NCBI RefSeq assembly: GCF_003286645.3
Contig: NZ_CP127382.2
Location: 1,240,001-1,304,000, forward strand
DNA length: 64,000 nucleotides
Origin: Aerococcus tenax
GTDB taxonomy: Bacteria; Bacillota; Bacilli; Lactobacillales; Aerococcaceae
Reading direction: 5' to 3'
Each line of letters begins with the position of its first letter. The stretch's first letter is position 1. Positions 41,400 through 52,076 of the stretch are shown one piece after another. The notes beneath the pieces were generated by a model. That model did not search any database. It saw only the letters and a list, made by a program, of their open reading frames with translations, and had not been told where the DNA came from. A program made the translations under genes and the position numbers.

Positions 41400-42429
41400 C
41401 TATACCGCTATCAACACCAAGGTCCGGGCCATGAAAGGGAGCCTCGTCTTGACTCCAGAAGAAATCGATGACCGCTTAGCAGGTTATACTTTGTCAGACC
41501 TCTACCAGGTCCTCGACCAATTGCCCTCCTACCACCAAGTGATGCCCAGCGAACAGAACAAGCTTGACCTCACTGCGGAAAACTTGATTGAACTGATTGA
41601 TCGGGGCTTGCGCTATGACTTTCTCAAGCTCTACCGCTTTTCTGGTTTCGAACAACGGGCGGCCTTGTCAGTCTATGGGATTCGTTTTGAACGTGAATTT
41701 ATCACCAAGGTGCTCAGAGGCTTGGAACGCCAAGAATCGGTACCCTTTGTCGTTAACCCCTTTACTGACTACTTGGAAAAACACCGCCACTTTCATATCG
41801 GTGAACTAATTACCAAGACATCGGTCCTTGATGCGATTGATACCTTTAGAGATACCGATTACGGTAAATTCTTTGAGGATTATCATGATTATTTCCATGA
41901 CCACGACTACAACCATTACATTATCAGTACCGTCTTTGAACAATACTGTGCGGTCTTGGTTTGGAAGAAGGCCAGTCGGGTACTTAATGATAAGGCCCTG
42001 ACCCGCTTTAAGAAGTTATTTGGTAGAGAGATGGACTTAGCCAATATCCGGACCATTTTTCGTTTGAAATTCTACTATAAGGTGGATGAGAACTTTATCC
42101 GCTCCCAACTCTTTAGCCCAGGTCGCTATCTCAATGAAGCTAATATCAGTGCCCTCCTGGCTAGCCAGGACAAGAACAGCTTCTTCAATCTCTTGACCAA
42201 TTTGGGTTACCAAGATTTATTCAAGAGTGGGGAGAATAAGGTCGTAGGATTGAAGCAACAAAAGGCTTGGTTAAAGACCATTGAACACCGCTTCGCTAAG
42301 AGTTTACCGCAGTCGGTTTTACCCCTCTTTGACTATCTCAGCCTCAAAGAACTGGAAGCTGACCTCCTCAAAGAAAAGGTCGAAGCCATTGCCTACCAAT
42401 CCCCTGTTACTATGCCATTCCATAATTGA
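41392..42429 (+). CDS. ntpC: V-type ATPase subunit C (d-type, NtpC)
   Basis: This 345-residue, mainly helical protein matches the V-ATPase C/AC39 family: TNYTAINTKVRAMKGSLVLT at the start, LRYDFLKLYRFSGFEQRAAL, and KKLFGREMDLANIRTIFRLK in the middle. It forms the central socket between the rotor shaft and the c-ring. In Enterococcus hirae ntpC is the fifth gene, after ntpE; here it is second, before ntpI. Confidence 0.93.
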   Translation: MTNYTAINTKVRAMKGSLVLTPEEIDDRLAGYTLSDLYQVLDQLPSYHQVMPSEQNKLDLTAENLIELIDRGLRYDFLKLYRFSGFEQRAALSVYGIRFEREFITKVLRGLERQESVPFVVNPFTDYLEKHRHFHIGELITKTSVLDAIDTFRDTDYGKFFEDYHDYFHDHDYNHYIISTVFEQYCAVLVWKKASRVLNDKALTRFKKLFGREMDLANIRTIFRLKFYYKVDENFIRSQLFSPGRYLNEANISALLASQDKNSFFNLLTNLGYQDLFKSGENKVVGLKQQKAWLKTIEHRFAKSLPQSVLPLFDYLSLKELEADLLKEKVEAIAYQSPVTMPFHN

Positions 42430-42443
42430 AAGGAGTTCCTTGG

Positions 42444-44393
42444 ATGATTACAAAGATGAGTATGGTCAACATATCTGGTCCACGTGATGATATCGACCGG
42501 ATGGCTGACCAATACTTAAGTCATTATGATATTCATTTAGAAAATACGCTAAAGGAATTATCAGAAATTCAGACTTTAAAACCCTATACTAGTCCTGATC
42601 CCTACCAACCCTGGTCTGATCGGATTGATAACTTATTACAAATCACGAGTGATGAAGAAGAAGAATTAGAAGGCGATTGTCGCGACTTAGACTTTGACTA
42701 TATCAAGCGTCTAGTGACTGAAGTCGAAAAAGATTGCTCCGATGTCCAAGGGCAATTAAATGAAGTCAATGAATCATTGGAAAAGTTAGAGGCTGACTAC
42801 CACACCTACCTGCCTTTTTCCGAAATCGATTATAACTTAGCCGATATTCTTTCCATGGAAAAGATTAAGTTTCGCTTTGGTCGTTTTACTGAAGCCAATT
42901 ATCGCAAGTTTAAAAAATATATCGACAATATGATTCCTTCCATCTTCATTCCTTCTAAAACCGAAGACGGCTATGTTTATGGCCTTTACTTTGTGCCCGC
43001 CGAAGCCCGGCAACGGGTAGACGCTTTGTATTTCTCCCTAGCATGGCAAAGAATTTACCTGCCTGAAGAAAGTGGGACTTTTAAAGAAATTCTCAGCCGT
43101 TACCAAGGCGAAATCCAAAAACTCAAGAAGATGCAAGCTGATTTAGAAACCAAGCTTAAAGCCTTCCTCCTACCTGTTAGAGACAATTTATTGGAAGCTA
43201 AACAACGTCTCCATAAGTTATCCAAGGCCTTTGGGGTCCGCCGTTATGCAGCCATTACCCGTAACGAATTTGCTAAGAAGGAGACCCGCTATCTCTTAAT
43301 CGGCTGGATGGATGAAGATGATGCCAAGTCCTTAGTCAACGATGTCAAAGATGATCCTAACGTAACCATCTATATTGAAGACGATAGTGATGAAGATAAT
43401 ATCGAACCACCCACGAAGTTGAAGAATAATTTTTTTACCAAACCTTTTCGCATGATCACTAAGATGTATGGGACCCCCAATTATGAAGAGATGGACCCTA
43501 CACCCTTAGTGGCAGTAACCTATTCCTTAATGTTTGGGGCCATGTTTGGGGACGTGGGCCACGGGCTCTTACTCTTTTTACTGGGCTTAGCGTCCTACCA
43601 TCTGCCTAAAGTCGCTATGGCCAAGATGTTCTTGCCAGTGGGTATTTCATCCATGCTTTTCGGTTTCTTATACGGTTCCGTGTTTGGGATTGAAGACAAG
43701 ATTATTGAGCCCATCTGGTTGAGTCCAAGTAAGGCCATGACCAATGTGCCCTTCTTTGGGACTTTGAACACGGTCTTCGTGGTGTCAGTTTGCTTTGGGA
43801 TGTTCTTAATTCTCTTAACCATGCTGATGAATTTTGTCTTACGGCTTAAAGAAGGCGAAAAATTAGAAGCCATCTTCGACCGCAATGGCCTCATGGGTTT
43901 GATTTTCTACGGATTAATGGTTTTGACCCTGGTCCTCTACATGACCGGTCATTCCTTACCTGCCCTAGGCATCATCATTGCCGTGATGGTTATTTCCCTA
44001 CTCTGCATTGGTTTTAAGGAACAAATCATTAACTTTATTGAAAAGAAAAAAGCCGACAATGAAGACGGGATCGTGATTCAATTAATCACCGTTTTCTTTG
44101 AAGCTTTTGAAACCTTATTATCCTTTATTTCCAACACCATTTCCTTTGTCCGGGTGGGTGCCTTTGCCATCAGCCACGGCGTGATGATGGGGATTGTTTT
44201 AATGTTTGCCAATCTAGAAGGTAATAACCCTAACTGGTTGGTCTTTATCTTAGGTAACCTCTTTGTCACTGGATTCGAAGGTTTGGTTGTCTTTATCCAA
44301 GTCTTACGGCTAGAATTCTATGAACTCTTCAGTCACTTCTACAAGGGCGACGGGATTGAGTTCAAGAGCGTCTGGTCATCAACCAAGTCATAA
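42444..44393 (+). CDS. ntpI: V-type ATPase subunit I (a-type, NtpI)
   Basis: The start is taken at the ATG at 42444, 8 bases after AAAGGAG (649 residues). The N-terminal half (1-330) is cytoplasmic and rich in coiled coil. The C-terminal half has about seven to eight membrane helices with family motifs PTPLVAVTYSLMFGAMFGDV (here DPTPLVAV), GHGLLLFLLGL, NTISFVRVGAFAISHGVM (bearing the essential Arg next to the c-ring) and GFEGLVVFIQVLRLEFYELF. It provides the ion half-channels of the stator. Confidence 0.95.
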   Translation: MITKMSMVNISGPRDDIDRMADQYLSHYDIHLENTLKELSEIQTLKPYTSPDPYQPWSDRIDNLLQITSDEEEELEGDCRDLDFDYIKRLVTEVEKDCSDVQGQLNEVNESLEKLEADYHTYLPFSEIDYNLADILSMEKIKFRFGRFTEANYRKFKKYIDNMIPSIFIPSKTEDGYVYGLYFVPAEARQRVDALYFSLAWQRIYLPEESGTFKEILSRYQGEIQKLKKMQADLETKLKAFLLPVRDNLLEAKQRLHKLSKAFGVRRYAAITRNEFAKKETRYLLIGWMDEDDAKSLVNDVKDDPNVTIYIEDDSDEDNIEPPTKLKNNFFTKPFRMITKMYGTPNYEEMDPTPLVAVTYSLMFGAMFGDVGHGLLLFLLGLASYHLPKVAMAKMFLPVGISSMLFGFLYGSVFGIEDKIIEPIWLSPSKAMTNVPFFGTLNTVFVVSVCFGMFLILLTMLMNFVLRLKEGEKLEAIFDRNGLMGLIFYGLMVLTLVLYMTGHSLPALGIIIAVMVISLLCIGFKEQIINFIEKKKADNEDGIVIQLITVFFEAFETLLSFISNTISFVRVGAFAISHGVMMGIVLMFANLEGNNPNWLVFILGNLFVTGFEGLVVFIQVLRLEFYELFSHFYKGDGIEFKSVWSSTKS

Positions 44394-44400
44394 TTCATAA

Positions 44401-44891
<491 letters not shown>

Positions 44892-44892
<1 letters not shown>

Positions 44893-45200
44893 TGAAACAA
44901 TATCTCATTAGCGATAATGTGCATTCCTTAACCGGGATGAAACTGGTGGGCGTTGATGGCGTCTTGATCAAGGACCACGATTCATTTGAAGAGGCTTTTC
45001 AAGCAGTCTTGGAAAGAAATGATATTGGTGTTTTGATGATTTCGCCCCAGCTGATTGCTGACCACCAAGACCTAGTCGATGAGGTGCGATTCAACCGCTC
45101 AACACCTCTGATTGTAGAGATGTTAGGCCCCAATGAATATGCATCCGAACAATCCTCAATCGCTGACACCATCCAGCGTGCCATTGGGATATCCATTTAG
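44892..45200 (+). CDS. ntpG: V-type ATPase subunit F (NtpG)
   Basis: This 102-residue protein has the F-subunit pattern: LISDNVHSLTGMKLVGVDGV near the N-terminus, the mid strand DIGVLMISPQLIADHQD and STPLIVEMLGPNEYASEQSS near the end. It binds the rotor shaft subunit D. The ATG overlaps the ntpK stop (TAATG). Confidence 0.9.
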
Positions 45201-45214
45201 GAGAGGAGCCTAGT

Positions 45215-45793
45215 ATGAAACTTGAAGAAAAAATGGCTTATTTTAAGGATCAAGTGACCCAACAAAGCCAATCTGAAATTGACCAACAAATTAACCAATA
45301 TCGGCAAACTCTAGAAGACGATTACCAAAAATTTCAAGAGCAAACCGATGAAACCTTTGCTCACCGTTTAGTTAACGAAAAAGAAGCCTTACGCAAGGAA
45401 AATAATAAGGCCATTTCTCAAATTCAAATCAACCAACAACGAGAATTGTTCTTAACCGAAGAGAACATGAAACTAACTCTCTTCAAAACCTTCACCAAGC
45501 AAATCGAAAGCTATCAAGAGAGTGAAGCTTATATTGAACAATTGAAAAAAATGCTGAAGAATATTCAAGCCTACGCAGGTCGTGAAAAATACGACCTCTA
45601 CATCGATGAAAATGATAGTCATTTAAGAAGTCAATTAGAAAGTTATGCTTCCCACCCTATCATTATCTCTGACCGTCCCTTCATGGGCGGCATCCGGGCG
45701 GTATTAAGAGAGCGTCAAATCTTAGTAGACTACTCTTTCTTAACCTTTCTTGACCGCCTCAAAGAAAACTTTGTCATTAAGGAGGCTGATTAA
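45215..45793 (+). CDS. ntpE: V-type ATPase subunit E (NtpE)
   Basis: This 192-residue protein has a long N-terminal helix (1-110) rich in Gln/Glu/Lys and a small C-terminal alpha/beta domain (YDLYIDENDSHLRSQLESYA; ISDRPFMGGIRAVLRERQIL; VDYSFLTFLDRLKENF). This matches the peripheral stalk E subunit, with the GGI and D-x-S/T-F motifs typical of the C-terminal domain. It pairs with NtpF. It has its own GAGGAG site and ends 3 bases before ntpA. Confidence 0.9.
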   Translation: MKLEEKMAYFKDQVTQQSQSEIDQQINQYRQTLEDDYQKFQEQTDETFAHRLVNEKEALRKENNKAISQIQINQQRELFLTEENMKLTLFKTFTKQIESYQESEAYIEQLKKMLKNIQAYAGREKYDLYIDENDSHLRSQLESYASHPIIISDRPFMGGIRAVLRERQILVDYSFLTFLDRLKENFVIKEAD

Positions 45794-45796
45794 TCG

Positions 45797-47560
45797 ATGG
45801 GAGAAAATACAATTTATGCCATTAATGGCCCCATTGTTACCGTCAAGGGCAATACTGATTTTTCCATGCAAGAATTGGTCCATGTCGGTAAGAGTCGCTT
45901 AGTTGGCGAAGTGATTCGTATCGACCAAGCCAAAACCACCATCCAAGTCTACGAAGAGACCGCCGGCTTAAAACCAGGTGAACCCATTTACGGGAGTGGC
46001 TCAGCCATGACGGTTGAGCTGGGTCCTGGCCTCTTGAATAATATCTACGATGGGATTGAACGGCCCCTAGAAGATATCGCTGAATCCAGTGGTTTCTATA
46101 TTAAAAGAGGGGTCAATGTCGACTCGCTCGACCGCCAAAAAGCATGGCAAATCACCCCAACCGTTCAAGTCGGTGACCAAGTATCAGCCGGTGACGTTAT
46201 TGCTGAAGTGCAAGAAACCCAAGCCATTAAACATAAAATTATGGTGCCTAATTCTGTGGTCGGTGAAGTGGTTGATGTAGTGGCTCCTGGATCCTATACC
46301 ATTGAAGAGACCCTAGCTACTATCCGCCAATTTAATGGTGAGGAATACCAAGTCAAGGCCTATCAAAAATGGCCTATCCGTACCCCACGTCCTGTGGCGA
46401 AGCGGCTAGAAAGTACTACCCCACTGCTCACTGGGCAACGGATTATTGATACCGTCTTCCCGATTGCTAAGGGCGGGACAGCGGCCATTCCAGGTGGTTT
46501 CGGCACTGGGAAAACCACCATGCAACACCAAATCGCTAAGTTTGCCGATGCCGATGTCATTGTCTACATTGGTTGCGGGGAACGTGGCAATGAAATGACG
46601 GAAGTCTTGGAAGATTTCTCCAAACTGATTGACCCGCGTTCTAACGCCCCATTAATGGAACGGACCGTCTTAATCGCTAACACTTCCAATATGCCAGTGG
46701 CAGCACGGGAAGCTTCCATATATACCGGCTTAACCATTGCTGAATATTATCGGGATATGGGTTATGATGTAGCCATTATGGCCGACTCCACTTCCCGTTG
46801 GGCGGAAGCTTTACGTGAATTATCGGGCCGTTTGGAAGAAATGCCAGCTGAAGAAGGTTATCCAGCCTACCTGGCTAGTCGGATTGCAACCTTCTATGAA
46901 AGAGCCGGCGACATGGAAACCCTCAACCACGACAATGGTTCAGTGTCAATTATCGGGGCGGTTTCCCCTCAAGGTGGGGACTTCTCTGAACCCGTGACCC
47001 AAAACACCAAGCGTTTTGTCCGTTGTTTCTGGGGACTGGATGCCAACCTGGCCCATGCCCGTCACTACCCAGCCATTAACTGGATGAATTCCTATTCTCA
47101 ATACGTGGATGACTTAACGGCTTGGTATAATAAACAAGTTTCCGAAGAATTCGTGGAGAACCGCTCACAAATGATGGCCCTACTCCACGAAGAAGATGAA
47201 TTAAATGAAATCGTAAAATTAATTGGTTCAGATATCTTACCTGATTCGCAAAAATTGACCCTTCAAACCGCACGAATTATTCGTTTAGGTTTCTTACAAC
47301 AAAACACCTTCCACGAAATTGACCAAGCGGTACCGATTGCTAAGCAAGCCAAGATGTTAGATGTGATTCTCTATCTACATTCCCGCTGCCAACAATTGGT
47401 CCAATGGGGGATGCCAATGTCTTATATCGCTAAGGCTGATATCTTTAACCAATTAATTACTATGAAGTTTGATGTGCCAAATGATGACTTAGAAGCTTTT
47501 GATCATTATTATGAAGATATCGATCGCTTCTATGAAAAAGCAATGCAAGAAAATGGATAA
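45797..47560 (+). CDS. ntpA: V-type ATPase catalytic subunit A
   Basis: At 587 residues it has the size of family members. It has the beta-barrel start ([20 protein letters not shown]), the A-type insertion, then the nucleotide site: P-loop [13 protein letters not shown] (around residue 233), catalytic Glu in [35 protein letters not shown], and [20 protein letters not shown]. The P-loop usually reads G-P/A-F-G-S/A-G-K-T; the second Gly here is a mild variation. It hydrolyses ATP in the V1 head. Confidence 0.97.
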   Translation: MGENTIYAINGPIVTVKGNTDFSMQELVHVGKSRLVGEVIRIDQAKTTIQVYEETAGLKPGEPIYGSGSAMTVELGPGLLNNIYDGIERPLEDIAESSGFYIKRGVNVDSLDRQKAWQITPTVQVGDQVSAGDVIAEVQETQAIKHKIMVPNSVVGEVVDVVAPGSYTIEETLATIRQFNGEEYQVKAYQKWPIRTPRPVAKRLESTTPLLTGQRIIDTVFPIAKGGTAAIPGGFGTGKTTMQHQIAKFADADVIVYIGCGERGNEMTEVLEDFSKLIDPRSNAPLMERTVLIANTSNMPVAAREASIYTGLTIAEYYRDMGYDVAIMADSTSRWAEALRELSGRLEEMPAEEGYPAYLASRIATFYERAGDMETLNHDNGSVSIIGAVSPQGGDFSEPVTQNTKRFVRCFWGLDANLAHARHYPAINWMNSYSQYVDDLTAWYNKQVSEEFVENRSQMMALLHEEDELNEIVKLIGSDILPDSQKLTLQTARIIRLGFLQQNTFHEIDQAVPIAKQAKMLDVILYLHSRCQQLVQWGMPMSYIAKADIFNQLITMKFDVPNDDLEAFDHYYEDIDRFYEKAMQENG

Positions 47561-47572
47561 GGGGGAAAATAA

Positions 47573-49006
47573 ATGGCAATTGAATATTTAGGATTAAGTT
47601 CGATTGAAGGCCCTCTTGTCGTGGTCGACGGAGTTAGGGGGGCGGCCTATGGTGACATTGTCCGCTTCCGAACTAACCGTTCTGACCAAAAAGTGGGTCA
47701 AATTATCACAATTGAAGGCGAACATGCCCTGATACAGGTTTTTGACTCGACTACTGGAATGTCCTTGGATAATACCCATACCCACTTTACCGGTAAGGGG
47801 ATGGAATTAGGCCTAGGTCCTGATATCTTAGGACGGACCTTTAACGGGATCGGTCAACCGATCGATGGCTTAGGCGCTATCCACGCTGAAGTGAGCCGTG
47901 ATGTCAATGGAGCGCCCCTCAACCCGGTCTCACGGATCTACCCGCGTGACTATATCGAAACCGGTTTTTCCGCTATTGACGGCTTAACTACCCTGATTCG
48001 CGGGCAAAAGCTACCAATCTTCTCCGGTGATGGGATGCCCCATAACCAACTGGCTGCTCAAATTGCTAAACAAGCCAAACTCGGTGACGGCGTAGACGGC
48101 GAATTTGCGGTCGTCTTTGCAGCCATGGGGGTTAAACACGATGTGGCCGACTTCTTTAAGCGATCCTTTGAAGAAAGTGGCGCCATGGAACACGTGACCA
48201 TGTTCGTCAATACTGCTGACGACCCCGTGATGGAACGTTTGATTACCCCACGGATGGCCCTCACTACCGCCGAATACTTAGCCTATGATTTAGGTAAGCA
48301 TGTCTTGGTTATTTTGACCGATATGACTTCCTTCTGTGAAGCTTTACGTGAAGTTTCTAACGCTAAACAAGAAATTCCTTCCCGTAAAGGTTATCCTGGC
48401 TACCTCTATTCCGAGCTAGCTACCATCTATGAACGGGCAGGAATTGTTAAAGGACGGCAAGGTTCTGTAACTCAAATTCCAATTCTAACCATGCCTAACG
48501 ATGACATCACCCACCCGATTCCTGACCTTACTGGTTATATTACTGAAGGCCAGGTGGTATTGGACCGGAGTATTGAAGGGAAGAATATCTACCCACCAAT
48601 TAATCCTCTCCCTTCCCTGTCACGTTTAATGAAGGACGGGATTGGGGACGGCTACACCCGTGAGGACCATGACGCGGTATCTAATCAACTCTTCGCCGCT
48701 TACTCCCAAGCCATTGATGCCCGTTCGCTAGCATCGGTTATCGGGGAAGAAGAACTTTCTGACTTAGATAAGAAATACTTAGCCTTCGGGGAAGCCTTTG
48801 AACAAGAATTTATTGGGCAAAAGCAAGATGAGAACCGGACAATTACCGATACCTTGAACTTAGGATGGGACCTACTCCGTAGCTTCCCACGGACCGAGTT
48901 AAACCGGATGGATAGTCAATTACTCGACAAATATTATGAAGATACCACTTATTCTTACAAAAAAGATGCCCTAGATAAGGATAGTAAGCAGGACGGTGAG
49001 GACTAA
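47573..49006 (+). CDS. ntpB: V-type ATPase subunit B
   Basis: This 477-residue non-catalytic nucleotide-binding subunit has [60 protein letters not shown] (in place of a catalytic P-loop), [20 protein letters not shown] and [12 protein letters not shown] with [20 protein letters not shown]. These are the usual B-subunit motifs. It alternates with A in the head and supplies the Arg finger. It abuts ntpD with a 1-base overlap. Confidence 0.97.
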   Translation: MAIEYLGLSSIEGPLVVVDGVRGAAYGDIVRFRTNRSDQKVGQIITIEGEHALIQVFDSTTGMSLDNTHTHFTGKGMELGLGPDILGRTFNGIGQPIDGLGAIHAEVSRDVNGAPLNPVSRIYPRDYIETGFSAIDGLTTLIRGQKLPIFSGDGMPHNQLAAQIAKQAKLGDGVDGEFAVVFAAMGVKHDVADFFKRSFEESGAMEHVTMFVNTADDPVMERLITPRMALTTAEYLAYDLGKHVLVILTDMTSFCEALREVSNAKQEIPSRKGYPGYLYSELATIYERAGIVKGRQGSVTQIPILTMPNDDITHPIPDLTGYITEGQVVLDRSIEGKNIYPPINPLPSLSRLMKDGIGDGYTREDHDAVSNQLFAAYSQAIDARSLASVIGEEELSDLDKKYLAFGEAFEQEFIGQKQDENRTITDTLNLGWDLLRSFPRTELNRMDSQLLDKYYEDTTYSYKKDALDKDSKQDGED

Positions 49007-49662
49007 TGGAAGTCAACCACACCCCCACCAAGGGGAATCTCATGCAGGTTGAAAAAACCTTGCGCTTATCCAAGAACGGCCACGAATTAATGGACCGTAA
49101 ACGGATGATTTTAATGAATGAAATTATGTCCCTGGTGCAAAAGGCTAAGAAAGTCCAAGAGCAATTAAAGGAAGCCTATCAAAAGGCCTATGAGTGCCTC
49201 TTTGAAGCCCAGAGAGAGATTGGTTTACATACCATTGCGGACTGGGCCCAAGATGTGCCCCAATCCGATAGTCTTAGCCTCAAAGTTCGTAGCGTGATGG
49301 GCAGTGAGGTGCCTGAGGTCGACTACCAAGCTGAGGCCATGCAACCGGCCTATTCCTTCTCTCAAACCACCACAAAAATGGATGAAGCCCGGATTGCCTT
49401 TGAAACAGTTAAGGACTTAGAGATGCAACTGGCCCAAGTAGAGAACGCGGCTTACCGGCTAGCCTCAAATATCCAAAAAACCCAAAAACGGGTCAATGCC
49501 TTGAAGAATATTACCATTCCGCAATTGCAAGACGCTCAAAGAGACATCTCCTCAGCCCTTGAAGAAAAGGAAAGAGAAGAATTCACCCGCCTTAAAGTGG
49601 TTAAACGCATCCTTACTGCCAAGGATGAAGCCCAAAAAGAACGCATGCGCTCTGAAGCATAG
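49006..49662 (+). CDS. ntpD: V-type ATPase rotor shaft subunit D
   Basis: This 218-residue, largely helical hairpin protein begins VNHTPTKGNLMQVEKTLRLS and KNGHELMDRKRMILMNEIM, the conserved D-subunit start (P-T+-x-L...L+-A..G+-LL+-KRD-L). The second long helix carries RLASNIQKTQKRVNALKNIT and IPQLQDAQRDI. It forms the rotating axle. The stop codon TAG overlaps the first bases of a repeat copy (AGAGTGCGAC). No ntpH or ntpJ gene follows. Confidence 0.95.
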   Translation: MEVNHTPTKGNLMQVEKTLRLSKNGHELMDRKRMILMNEIMSLVQKAKKVQEQLKEAYQKAYECLFEAQREIGLHTIADWAQDVPQSDSLSLKVRSVMGSEVPEVDYQAEAMQPAYSFSQTTTKMDEARIAFETVKDLEMQLAQVENAAYRLASNIQKTQKRVNALKNITIPQLQDAQRDISSALEEKEREEFTRLKVVKRILTAKDEAQKERMRSEA

Positions 49663-49685
49663 AGTGCGACAATAGCCAAAAAGAA
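49661..49685 (+). repeat. Truncated copy of the AGAGTGCGAC repeat at the end of the V-ATPase operon
   Basis: AGAGTGCGACA begins within the ntpD stop codon (TAG at 49660-49662). Only about the first 11 bases match the family; the rest diverges and runs into the terminator stem. Confidence 0.45.
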
Positions 49686-49713
49686 GTCTAGGATTTGCCT
49701 AGGCTTCTTTTTT
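49678..49713 (+). terminator. Terminator of the V-ATPase operon
   Basis: GAAG-t-CTAGG, 5-base loop, CCTAG-g-CTTC flanked by A5 and T6. Strong in the plus direction. Confidence 0.88.
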
Positions 49714-49758
49714 ATACATAATAGCTTATTCAGTAATGTCTTATTTAAAAACGAGTAT

Positions 49759-49792
49759 AAAAAAGGAAGCTGATTGATTCCAGCTTCCTTTT
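49759..49792 (-). terminator. Terminator of the ytxH transcript
   Basis: AAAAGGAAGCT, 10-base loop, AGCTTCCTTTT; T-rich on the minus strand, about 15 bases beyond the ytxH stop. Confidence 0.8.
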
Positions 49793-49807
49793 CATTTATC
49801 CTAAGCC

Positions 49808-50302
49808 TTATTTTTTAGCTTGGTTTTTAGCTTCTTCTTTACCGTCTTTGGCTTCTTTTTTAGCGGTGTCTGCGACATCTTTTGATTTTTCTTCGACTTC
49901 TTTACCAGCTTTTTTGGCTTCGTCTTTGGCGTCTTGAGCAGCTTCATCGACATATTCCTTGGTGTAGTCGTAAGCTTCCTTAACGTCGTCTTTAGCCTTG
50001 TGGTATTGTTCGTTAGCTACACGGCCAGTTTCTTGTAAGGAGTCTTTAAGGGTGTCGGCACTTTCTTGTAAGTTAACGCGGATGTCGTTAGCAGCATCTG
50101 AAGTAGCTTCGTAGATAGTGTTTCCTTTTTCGATAGCAAGATCAGCATAGTCCATCGCTGTGTCTTTTAAGTTGTTCGCTTGGTCATTGATGTCTTGACG
50201 TAATTCTTTACCAGATTTTGGGGCGAATAATAAAGCTGTTACAGCAGCGGCTGATCCACCAATAATTGCTCCGAGTAAAAATGCACCTGTTTTATTTGAC
50301 AT
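49808..50302 (-). CDS. YtxH domain-containing protein with charged tail
   Basis: The start is set at the ATG at 50302 behind GGAAAGGAAG (about 164 residues). One N-terminal helix rich in Gly/Ala (GAFLLGAIIGGSAAAVTALL) ends in FAPKSGKELR, the YtxH signature. The rest is a long hydrophilic Lys/Glu/Asp/Ala helix with 11-residue-like repeats, resembling LEA-type stress proteins. It is likely a membrane-anchored general stress or envelope protein; in Bacillus, ytxH lies beside ytxG as here. The specific function is unknown. Confidence 0.85.
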   Translation of the reverse strand: MSNKTGAFLLGAIIGGSAAAVTALLFAPKSGKELRQDINDQANNLKDTAMDYADLAIEKGNTIYEATSDAANDIRVNLQESADTLKDSLQETGRVANEQYHKAKDDVKEAYDYTKEYVDEAAQDAKDEAKKAGKEVEEKSKDVADTAKKEAKDGKEEAKNQAKK

Positions 50303-50345
50303 AAGATATACTTCCTTTCCTTTTTCACACATTCACACTATTCGG

Positions 50346-50864
50346 CTAAAATGCCTTGGTTTCTGATTGTTCTTGAGCCTTACGCATGTCGCGTTTTTTC
50401 TTAAGTAATTTAGCTGATTTTCCAATCTTTTCAAAGCCAGAAACCTTGGGATCAACCTGGCTATTTTCACTGGCTTGACGTACTTTCTTGTAACCGGCTT
50501 TGGCTTGATCAACTTTTTCATCCGCTTTATTGGTGATATTCAATACCAAATCGCGGGTAGAATCATTCACATCGGAAATGGAAACTCCAACATCTCCCAC
50601 TGCTTGGAATAAAGGATCAACCTTAGCTACCTTACCGTTAACGTCTTCCAGTAGTTGGTTGGTCTTATTAAGTAGGCCTTGAGCTTCTACTGAGATACCG
50701 TCGACATCGCGTCGGAGAACGGCAATTGTTTTATTGGCCTCATCAACTGTATTCACAACTTCTTTAACCGTTTGTGTCAATTGACGGATAAATAAAACAA
50801 GAAAAACCACTAAAACAGCGAAGGATACTGCAGCAATAATTGCCGCTATCTCACTCCATGTCAT
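50346..50864 (-). CDS. DUF948 (YtxG-like) membrane-anchored protein
   Basis: The protein is about 172 residues from the ATG at 50864, 11 bases after GAGGAG; a GTG and an ATG a few codons upstream are too close to the site. One N-terminal membrane helix (IAAIIAAVSFAVLVVFLVLF) is followed by a DUF948 coiled coil (IRQLTQTVKEVVNTVDEANK and onwards) and a basic C-terminus (KKKRDMRKAQ). It pairs with the YtxH protein downstream in a probable two-gene operon. Function is unknown; a role in stress or envelope is inferred from the Bacillus ytxGHJ operon. Confidence 0.85.
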   Translation of the reverse strand: MTWSEIAAIIAAVSFAVLVVFLVLFIRQLTQTVKEVVNTVDEANKTIAVLRRDVDGISVEAQGLLNKTNQLLEDVNGKVAKVDPLFQAVGDVGVSISDVNDSTRDLVLNITNKADEKVDQAKAGYKKVRQASENSQVDPKVSGFEKIGKSAKLLKKKRDMRKAQEQSETKAF

Positions 50865-51031
50865 GCTATACATCACTCCTCACATCTTTAAGTGACTTTC
50901 TTATTTTTAATATACCTATATGATACCATTTTTTACCTATAATACAAAATATAATCGCTTCCAGTGGCTTGGCTTTACCTTTATGGGAATAACGTATAAA
51001 CTATATCTATGAATAAGAAAGGAAAGTCTCA

Positions 51032-51919
51032 ATGCAATTCATCAGTCAATGGTTCACCAATTATCTTGGCAATATCGATATTGAAAGTATTTTATCCCAC
51101 TTACTCACTACCCTCTTACAATTAGTTCTTACGGTGGTCTTGCTATACATCATTCGCCGAATTACAGTGCGTTTGATTAATACCTACTTTGATAAAACTG
51201 CCCGTTTTTCCAACAATAACTACCGGTCAAAAACCATGAAAGCCCTGTTGACCAATATTACCCAGTACGTGTATTACTTCCTGCTTGGTTACTCTACCCT
51301 AGCCATTCTTGGCGTACCAGTTGCCACGCTCTTAGCTGGTGCTGGGATAGCCAGTATTGCAGTAGGTATTGGCGCCCAGGGCTTGGTTACTGACATGGTC
51401 AATGGCATGTTCATCCTGCTAGAACACCAGCTAGACGTTGGTGATTCCGTAGTAATCGACCAAGTCAGCGGGATCGTAGAAAAGATCGGGATTAAAACCA
51501 CTGTTATCCGTGGTTTCGACGGAACTATGAATTTTATCCCTAACCGCCAAATTGAAGTGGTGGTCAATAATTCACGAAACCCTATCCGTAGTGAAGTTGA
51601 TTTATCTTACTTTGCTGATACCGATATTAATGAATTCGTCGCTGTCATTAAGAAACGTCTTGGCGATTTGGCTCCCGACGAAAACCTATCTAAGCCACCG
51701 GTATTACTAGGGGTGACTCGAAATGTTGACCACCAACTCGTTTATCGCATTCGCTTCTTCTGTGTAAACGGCAGCCAGGAAGATATTCAAAGCAAGTACT
51801 ATGAAGAACTCACCAATGCCTTAAGAGAAGCAGGCATAGAACAACCTGACTCCCAAAGAGCTGTCTCTCACATTAGTGTCGATTATAAACATACAGAAAC
51901 TAAAAACCAAGACAAATAA
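51032..51919 (+). CDS. Small-conductance mechanosensitive channel (MscS family)
   Basis: This 295-residue protein has three N-terminal membrane helices (about residues 20-45, 70-95 and 95-120). The third is the Gly/Ala-rich pore helix LLAGAGIASIAVGIGAQGLV. The beta domain follows with MFILLEHQLDVGDSVVIDQV, SGIVEKIGIKTTVIR and FIPNRQIEVVVNNSRNP. It would open on membrane tension to release solutes in hypo-osmotic shock, and corresponds to YkuT-type proteins. The start has AGAAAGGAAAG upstream. Confidence 0.93.
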   Translation: MQFISQWFTNYLGNIDIESILSHLLTTLLQLVLTVVLLYIIRRITVRLINTYFDKTARFSNNNYRSKTMKALLTNITQYVYYFLLGYSTLAILGVPVATLLAGAGIASIAVGIGAQGLVTDMVNGMFILLEHQLDVGDSVVIDQVSGIVEKIGIKTTVIRGFDGTMNFIPNRQIEVVVNNSRNPIRSEVDLSYFADTDINEFVAVIKKRLGDLAPDENLSKPPVLLGVTRNVDHQLVYRIRFFCVNGSQEDIQSKYYEELTNALREAGIEQPDSQRAVSHISVDYKHTETKNQDK

Positions 51920-51978
51920 AAAGCCATGATAAAGATTAATGGATTTCTACAGTAAGATATTTTTTTAGACAAGATCTT

Positions 51979-52008
51979 AAAGGCTGGGATGATCTTCCCA
52001 GCCTTTTT
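51979..52008 (+). terminator. Terminator after the MscS channel gene
   Basis: AAAGGCTGGGA, 6-base loop, TCCCAGCCTTTTT. Strong in the plus direction. Confidence 0.87.
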
Positions 52009-52049
52009 CATGCATTACGTTTTTATTGAATGGTATTTCTGTAATTTTG

Positions 52050-52074
52050 TCTTTTGGTGCACTTGTCACACTCT
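52050..52074 (-). repeat. Diverged copy of the AGAGTGCGAC repeat behind yfcE
   Basis: On the minus strand AGAGTGTGACAAGTGCACCA, then AAAGAC, begins 2 bases after the stop of the phosphodiesterase gene; it resembles the other copies with several changes. Confidence 0.45.
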
Positions 52075-52076
52075 CC

